From MGBC108787 sp964430695 (lineage in GTDB: Bacteria; Bacillota_I; Bacilli_A; RF39; UBA660): a stretch of DNA of 18,901 bases. The translations under genes and the position numbers were made by a program. The notes beneath the pieces were generated by a model. It searched no databases. It was given only the letters and a program-made list of their open reading frames with translations, and had not been told where the DNA came from. The stretch is taken from assembly GCA_964430695.1 (NCBI GenBank), contig CAYSFO010000027.1, positions 1 through 18,901 on the forward strand. Reading direction: 5' to 3'. This document shows, piece after piece, positions 15,861 to 18,901 of this stretch (position 1 is the stretch's first letter; every line of letters begins with the position of its first letter).

Positions 15861-17069
15861 ATGTCTATAAGAGCTACAAAGAAAATTGTTTTAGATGCGG
15901 GTCATGGAGGTACAGATCCTGGAACAAGTGCAAATGGAATTGTTGAAAAGGATTTAACTTTGCAAATAAGTAAATATATGCATGAAAGGTTAAATGATTT
16001 GGGAATAGAAAATAGTCTTTCTAGGACTAACGATGAGACGTTAACCCCTGATGTTCGACCTGGAAGAGTACAAGGTTTTTATGGAAAAGGGAATGATGTG
16101 ATTGTTGTATCTAATCACATAAATGCAGGAGGTGGCGATGGCGCAGAAGTAATTTATGCACTACGAAATAGTGATAAATTATCTCGTATTATTAGTAAAA
16201 ATTTTACGGAAGCTGGTCAAAATGTTCGAAAATACTATCAAAGACGTTTGCCAAGTAATCCTGATTTAGATTATTATTATATGCTTCGTAATACTCCAAA
16301 TAATGAAACTGTGATTGTAGAATATGGGTTTGCAGATAGTAAAGGCGATGATGTAAGTCAGTTAAAAAATAATTGGCAAGAATTAGCTGAATCTGTTGTA
16401 AAATCTCTTGCTGAATATACAGGTGTACCTTATGTTCCTGTTTCTACAGAAAATACTTATATCGTTAAGAGTGGAGATACTTTGTGGAGTATTGCAAGAA
16501 ATAATGGCTTAACGGTAGATGAGTTAAAAGCATTAAATAATTTAACATCAAATTCTTTGTCTATTGGTCAAGTTTTAAAATTAAAAGAATCTAATACTAT
16601 TGCTAATAATGAAAACACATATACAGTTCAAAAAGGAGATACTTTATATGGTATAGCCAATAAGTTTGGACTTACTGTAAATGAATTAAAATCTCTTAAT
16701 AATTTAACATCAAACACTTTATCTATTGGTCAAGTTTTGAAAGTAAGTAGTAGTACAAAACCAAGTGAACCTACAAATGTATATACAGTTAAGAGTGGAG
16801 ATAGTTTATATAAAATTGCTAATATGTTTAATACCACTGTTGATGAATTAAAACGATTAAATAATTTAACTAGCAACTTATTAAGTATAGGGCAACAATT
16901 GCTTATCCCTGATGGAGATACTACTGATTACCAAGTTTATATTGTTCAAAAAGGAGATTCTTTATATAGTATCGCTAGAAAATATAATACAACGGTAAGT
17001 GCAATACAAAGTCTAAATAACTTAGCAACAAGTAATTTATCTATTGGACAACGACTTTTAATTCCATAA
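15861..17069 (+). CDS. N-acetylmuramoyl-L-alanine amidase with four LysM repeats
   Basis: A peptidoglycan hydrolase. The N-terminal Amidase_3 domain (about 6-187) carries the zinc ligands His15 (DAGHGG), Glu29 (VEKD) and His86 (SNHINAG), and the catalytic Glu154 (VEYGFADS). Four LysM peptidoglycan-binding repeats follow at about 199-242, 253-295, 307-350 and 358-402, each with the V-K/Q-x-GD-S/T-L-Y start and the LSIGQ end, joined by Ser/Thr/Asn-rich linkers. The protein begins directly with the catalytic domain and has no signal peptide, an arrangement typical of endolysins or spore-lytic enzymes released by another route. AGAGGTG supports the start. It is convergent with the SleB-like hydrolase, which also lacks a signal peptide. 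Confidence 0.93.
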   Translation: MSIRATKKIVLDAGHGGTDPGTSANGIVEKDLTLQISKYMHERLNDLGIENSLSRTNDETLTPDVRPGRVQGFYGKGNDVIVVSNHINAGGGDGAEVIYALRNSDKLSRIISKNFTEAGQNVRKYYQRRLPSNPDLDYYYMLRNTPNNETVIVEYGFADSKGDDVSQLKNNWQELAESVVKSLAEYTGVPYVPVSTENTYIVKSGDTLWSIARNNGLTVDELKALNNLTSNSLSIGQVLKLKESNTIANNENTYTVQKGDTLYGIANKFGLTVNELKSLNNLTSNTLSIGQVLKVSSSTKPSEPTNVYTVKSGDSLYKIANMFNTTVDELKRLNNLTSNLLSIGQQLLIPDGDTTDYQVYIVQKGDSLYSIARKYNTTVSAIQSLNNLATSNLSIGQRLLIP

Positions 17070-17072
17070 TGT

Positions 17073-17101
17073 AAACAATCATTTGAATATGGTTGTTTTT
17101 T
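17073..17101 (+). terminator. Intrinsic terminator of the LysM amidase gene
   Basis: AAACAATCA (17073-17081) pairs with TGGTTGTTT (17090-17098), including one G-T pair, with an 8-base loop and T6 from 17096. Confidence 0.8.
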
Positions 17102-17118
17102 AATTTTTAATATAAAAT

Positions 17119-17137
17119 AAAAAAGCCATTGGCTTTT
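17119..17137 (-). terminator. Intrinsic terminator of the SleB-like gene
   Basis: On the minus strand AAAAGCC (17137-17131), loop AAT, and GGCTTTT (17127-17121) lead into a T-run complementary to 17124-17119. The stem begins inside the gene's TAA. Confidence 0.75.
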
Positions 17138-17558
17138 AGTAAAGTTCTTGGCATGTTCCAGAATCAGGTCGATAGAAGCAATGATTTTTATAACTTCCTG
17201 CGAATTGTTGGCTATACCAAGTATCTTGACAAGAAGTGTTTTTGGCTGGAGCATAGAACCATAATGCGTGTGTAGCTGGATAATAATATTCTCCTCTTAG
17301 AACTCTTTCTGCTAAATCTTTTTCTAAGGCAGTGGGAGAAGCTTGGAATAAAGATCCATTAATTCCTGAAAATTGATTTTTCTGATAAATTGCATCGTTA
17401 ATGCTTCGAACGTTTTTGAAGGTTAAACAATTGGCTATTGTTCTATTTACTACAACATTTCCTACCATCAACATTCCTAAGTTTCCTTCCGCTAATGCTT
17501 CTGCTCGCATAATTCTAGCTAATAAATCTAAATCTTTTTCCGTATAATTAATTAGCAT
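17136..17558 (-). CDS. SleB/CwlJ-type cell wall hydrolase (Hydrolase_2)
   Basis: A 140-residue protein of the Hydrolase_2 family, which includes the spore-cortex lytic enzymes SleB and CwlJ. The family core is clear: LLARIMRAEALAEGN with the probable catalytic Glu20, MVGNVVVNRT, INDAIYQKNQFSG, and the late WFYAPAKN and FAGSYKNHCFY segments. It is a bare catalytic domain with no signal peptide or binding repeats, like CwlJ. Cysteines at several positions near the C-terminus might form disulfides. TAGGTGAT lies ahead of the ATG. It faces the LysM amidase. A role in sporulation is not shown; non-sporulating relatives also carry such proteins. Confidence 0.85.
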   Translation of the reverse strand: MLINYTEKDLDLLARIMRAEALAEGNLGMLMVGNVVVNRTIANCLTFKNVRSINDAIYQKNQFSGINGSLFQASPTALEKDLAERVLRGEYYYPATHALWFYAPAKNTSCQDTWYSQQFAGSYKNHCFYRPDSGTCQELY

Positions 17559-17588
17559 AATATCACCTAGAATATATTATGAAAATAT

Positions 17589-17617
17589 TTGCTAATTGGT
17601 TAAAGTTTTGCTATAAT
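17589..17617 (+). promoter_or_regulatory. Promoter ahead of the degenerate tRNA copy
   Basis: TTGCTA (17589-17594) and perfect TATAAT (17612-17617) are 17 bases apart, and the tRNA-like sequence starts 22 bases after the -10. This is the same geometry as at the intact tRNA. Confidence 0.55.
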
Positions 17618-17638
17618 ATCGTTGTTCAGACGATTTTT

Positions 17639-17709
17639 AGGGGATTAGTTAAATGGTATAATAGGAGTCTCCAAAACACCTAGTTGTGGTTTGATTCCAC
17701 TATCCAACA
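17639..17709 (+). pseudogene. Degenerate tRNA-Trp copy
   Basis: The first 25 bases and the whole anticodon loop with CCA are identical to the intact tRNA-Trp at 17929. The 3' half is different. The anticodon stem GGAGT/ACACC has one A-A mismatch. The T arm TGTGG-TTTGATT-CCACT keeps four pairs. The acceptor 3' strand ATCCAAC pairs at only four of seven positions, and no CCA is encoded. It is probably a decayed duplicate, but its promoter is intact. Confidence 0.75.
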
Positions 17710-17928
17710 AACCCTTGAATTATAGGGAAATCCTATAAAAATGATTTGAAAAAATCATAAAATTTTCAAGAATTGTACGAAAAATTGTACCAAAGTATGA
17801 AAAAAGTTTTAATTATTTTTGATTAAAGTTAATCAATTTTAGTTAATTTTCATCAATTTTTATTAAGTACATATTGATAAAAATTAGTGAATTTTGATAT
17901 AATATATTTGCTTTAAAAAAGCATTTAT
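17710..17928 (+). other. AT-rich spacer between tRNA copies
   Basis: No reading frame. It holds small hairpins TATAGG/CCTATA and TGATT/AATCA just after the degenerate copy, two direct copies of ATTGTAC, and a loosely repeated TTAATTTT/TCAATTTT tract (about 17830-17865). No T-run terminator follows the degenerate copy. Confidence 0.4.
17874..17903 (+). promoter_or_regulatory. Promoter of tRNA-Trp
   Basis: TTGATA (17874-17879) and perfect TATAAT (17898-17903) are 18 bases apart, ending 25 bases before the mature tRNA 5' end. Confidence 0.65.
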
Positions 17929-18002
17929 AGGGGATTAGTTAAATGGTATAATATCGGTCTCCAAAACCGAGGTCAAGTGTTCGACTCACTTATCCCCTGC
18001 CA
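17929..18002 (+). tRNA. tRNA-Trp(CCA)
   Basis: A complete 74-base cloverleaf. The acceptor stem AGGGGAT/ATCCCCT has seven pairs with discriminator G and an encoded CCA. The D arm is GTTAAATGGTATAAT. The anticodon stem is TCGGT/ACCGA with loop CTCCAAA, placing anticodon CCA at 17961-17963. The T arm is AAGTG-TTCGACT-CACTT. It reads UGG only, which supports the standard code with TGA as stop. Confidence 0.96.
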
Positions 18003-18018
18003 AGCAAACGTTCGCTTT
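18003..18018. repeat. Near-perfect palindrome abutting the tRNA 3' end
   Basis: AAGC-AAACGTTC-GCTT (about 18002-18017) is a palindrome with one mismatched pair, starting right after the CCA. It may be a 3'-trailer processing hairpin, or possibly an attachment-site arm. Confidence 0.35.
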
Positions 18019-18058
18019 ATTGCGATTTAATATATATAAATATAAAATAATAAGAGTG

Positions 18059-18090
18059 AAGATAATGATTAAAAAATTGTTATCTTTTTT
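18059..18090 (+). terminator. Intrinsic terminator of the tRNA-Trp transcript
   Basis: AAGATAA (18059-18065) pairs with TTATCTT (18080-18086) and an inner ATT/AAT pairing, followed by T6 (18085-18090). Confidence 0.75.
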
Positions 18091-18167
18091 ATTTTGATTA
18101 AAGTTGATCTTTAACTTGAACAATTATATGTTAAGAGCTAACATTGACACGAGGTGCAGTATATGAT

Positions 18168-18617
18168 TTATTTTAAATATTTTTCCTTTGATCTACCAAG
18201 TACCCAATCAATTGAACACTTACTGATTTTGCAGATATTAATTAAGGTTTCGCTTTGAATTAAATGTTCGCCTCTTTCATAACTACCTAGGGATGAAAAG
18301 GAAGAGTTTAACATTTTACCAAGTTCTCTTAAAGATAAACCTAACTCTAGTCTAATTTCTTTTAAATGACTTCCAATAAGTTTCAAATCAATTTCATTAC
18401 TAGGTTTGATATGAGTTCTATTTTTAGATATATTAAGCATAAAATCTATATTCACTTTGTAGAAATTTGCTAATTGTACTATTCTTCTAGTAGGGATTGG
18501 AATTTTATTATGTTCCCATTCGGAATAAGTAGATTCTGCTATACCTAGAGCATGAGCAATTTCTTTAGATTTTAAATCTTTGCTATCTCTTAATTCTTCA
18601 AGTCTATTTTCGTTCAT
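18168..18617 (-). CDS. Xre-family regulator with two tandem helix-turn-helix domains
   Basis: A 149-residue DNA-binding protein composed of two HTH_3 (Cro/C1-type) domains with almost no other sequence. The first, about 5-60, has KSKEIAHALGIAESTYSEWEHNKIPIPTRRIVQLANFY. The second, about 85-140, has LKEIRLELGLSLRELGKMLNSSFSSLGSYERGE. Both domains share the closing pattern N/S-ID-x-hL (VNIDFML, CSIDWVLG), so one may be a duplicate of the other. The ATG at 18617 is chosen because AAGGG lies upstream and the protein then begins at the first HTH; an ATG at 18650 has no ribosome-binding site. It is divergent from the gene at 18730, which it may control, in a phage- or element-like repressor arrangement beside a tRNA. 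Confidence 0.82.
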   Translation of the reverse strand: MNENRLEELRDSKDLKSKEIAHALGIAESTYSEWEHNKIPIPTRRIVQLANFYKVNIDFMLNISKNRTHIKPSNEIDLKLIGSHLKEIRLELGLSLRELGKMLNSSFSSLGSYERGEHLIQSETLINICKISKCSIDWVLGRSKEKYLK

Positions 18618-18674
18618 ATTGTCACAACCCTTATGAAATAATTTTCCCATTTAAAAAGTGGTTGTTCAAAAATC

Positions 18675-18703
18675 TTCACTAAATACGCACAATGTGTTAT
18701 ACT
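18675..18703 (+). promoter_or_regulatory. Promoter of the 18730 gene with a CACAATGTG palindrome
   Basis: TTCACT (18675-18680) and extended -10 TGT-TATACT (TATACT at 18698-18703) are 17 bases apart. The spacer holds the palindrome CACA-A-TGTG (18688-18696), well placed for a repressor. Confidence 0.5.
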
Positions 18704-18729
18704 AAATTAAAGTAAAGATGGTGTTGTAA

Positions 18730-18901
18730 ATGAAAGATAAGAATATTCAAATTAAGTTAAATGAAGTAATAGATTTATATTTAATTTTAGGAATTAAAGA
18801 ATCCGAATTGTATTTGAAATTTTTTGATAATCAAATAAAGGTTTATCAAAGTGAAATTAATTATTTAGAAAATACAAAACCTTTTTTCTTTCAAAAAAAG
18901 A
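18730..18901 (+). CDS. Unrecognised protein, 5' part only
   Basis: An open frame from ATG 18730 to the window end, 57 codons, with GATGGTG about 7 bases upstream. It begins MKDKNIQIKLNEVIDLYLIL and continues with Tyr/Phe-rich, charged sequence (LYLKFFDNQIKVY, KPFFFQKK). No motif is recognisable in this part. It is divergent from the tandem-HTH regulator and probably its target, or the first gene of the next accessory block. Confidence 0.55.
   Translation, partial: MKDKNIQIKLNEVIDLYLILGIKESELYLKFFDNQIKVYQSEINYLENTKPFFFQKK

Noticed and set aside
17820..17870. CRISPR-like or iteron repeats in the AT-rich tract
   Set aside because: The repeated TTAATTTT/TCAATTTT units are irregular in spacing and low in complexity; there are no spacers and no array elsewhere in the window.
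18003..18018. LexA-type SOS box at AAACGTTCG
   Set aside because: The Gram-positive box needs CGAAC-N4-GTTCG spacing, which this palindrome lacks.
18163..18258. Short plus-strand ORF (31 codons) with GAGGTG upstream
   Set aside because: Nearly all of it is antisense to the tandem-HTH regulator and shows no motif; the good ribosome-binding-like site alone is not enough.

Overview
The window is very AT-rich (homopolymer A/T runs throughout) and comes from a low-GC, walled Bacillota-type bacterium. The protein repertoire (DinJ/YafQ, Abi_2, CwlD-like amidase, SleB-like hydrolase, tandem-HTH Xre) and the short, purine-rich ribosome-binding sites fit gut Bacilli of the Erysipelotrichales/RF39 kind, but the sequence alone does not fix the genus. 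The standard bacterial code applies: Trp codons are TGG, several genes stop at TGA, and the only intact tRNA is tRNA-Trp with anticodon CCA.

Layout. (1) 1-1479: tail of an ABC-2 exporter operon, with an ATPase carrying an in-frame TGA and an intact permease. (2) 1596-2540: an orphan protein of possible degenerate kinase fold. (3) 2702-3341: a DinJ/YafQ toxin-antitoxin pair with a palindromic operator over its -35 box. (4) 3469-6306: a peptidase E-like protein, a small membrane protein, a secreted CwlD-like amidase and a Zn-dependent phospholipase C-like protein. The last two genes overlap tail to tail through a palindrome. (5) 6407-8429: an Abi_2/HEPN protein followed one base later by a membrane-anchored HtrA protease. 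(6) 8443-12719: the accessory core, consisting of a structured non-coding segment ending in a terminator, then a two-gene operon. The first gene encodes a TOTE-type primase-helicase and the second an AlbA_2-GHKL-wHTH protein. Both reading frames are interrupted once, by a -1 frameshift on an A8 run and by a single in-frame TAA. (7) 12720-13013: non-coding, ending in a terminator. (8) 13047-17558: htpG, a membrane protein, a LysM amidase and a SleB-like hydrolase. (9) 17589-18901: a degenerate tRNA-Trp copy with its own promoter, the intact tRNA-Trp, a tandem-HTH Xre repressor and the start of a divergent unrecognised gene.

Working together. Several modules have defence or conflict character: DinJ/YafQ, the HEPN-type Abi_2 protein, and the TOTE primase-helicase with its AlbA_2 partner. 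They sit among housekeeping genes for wall turnover and protein quality control, so the window looks like a small patchwork of accessory insertions. The most notable observation is that the conflict operon is otherwise complete but needs two recoding or repair events to make full-length products. This is most simply recent decay or phase-off inactivation; for the frameshift, a correctly phased A_AAA_AAA heptamer keeps programmed frameshifting or polymerase slippage open.
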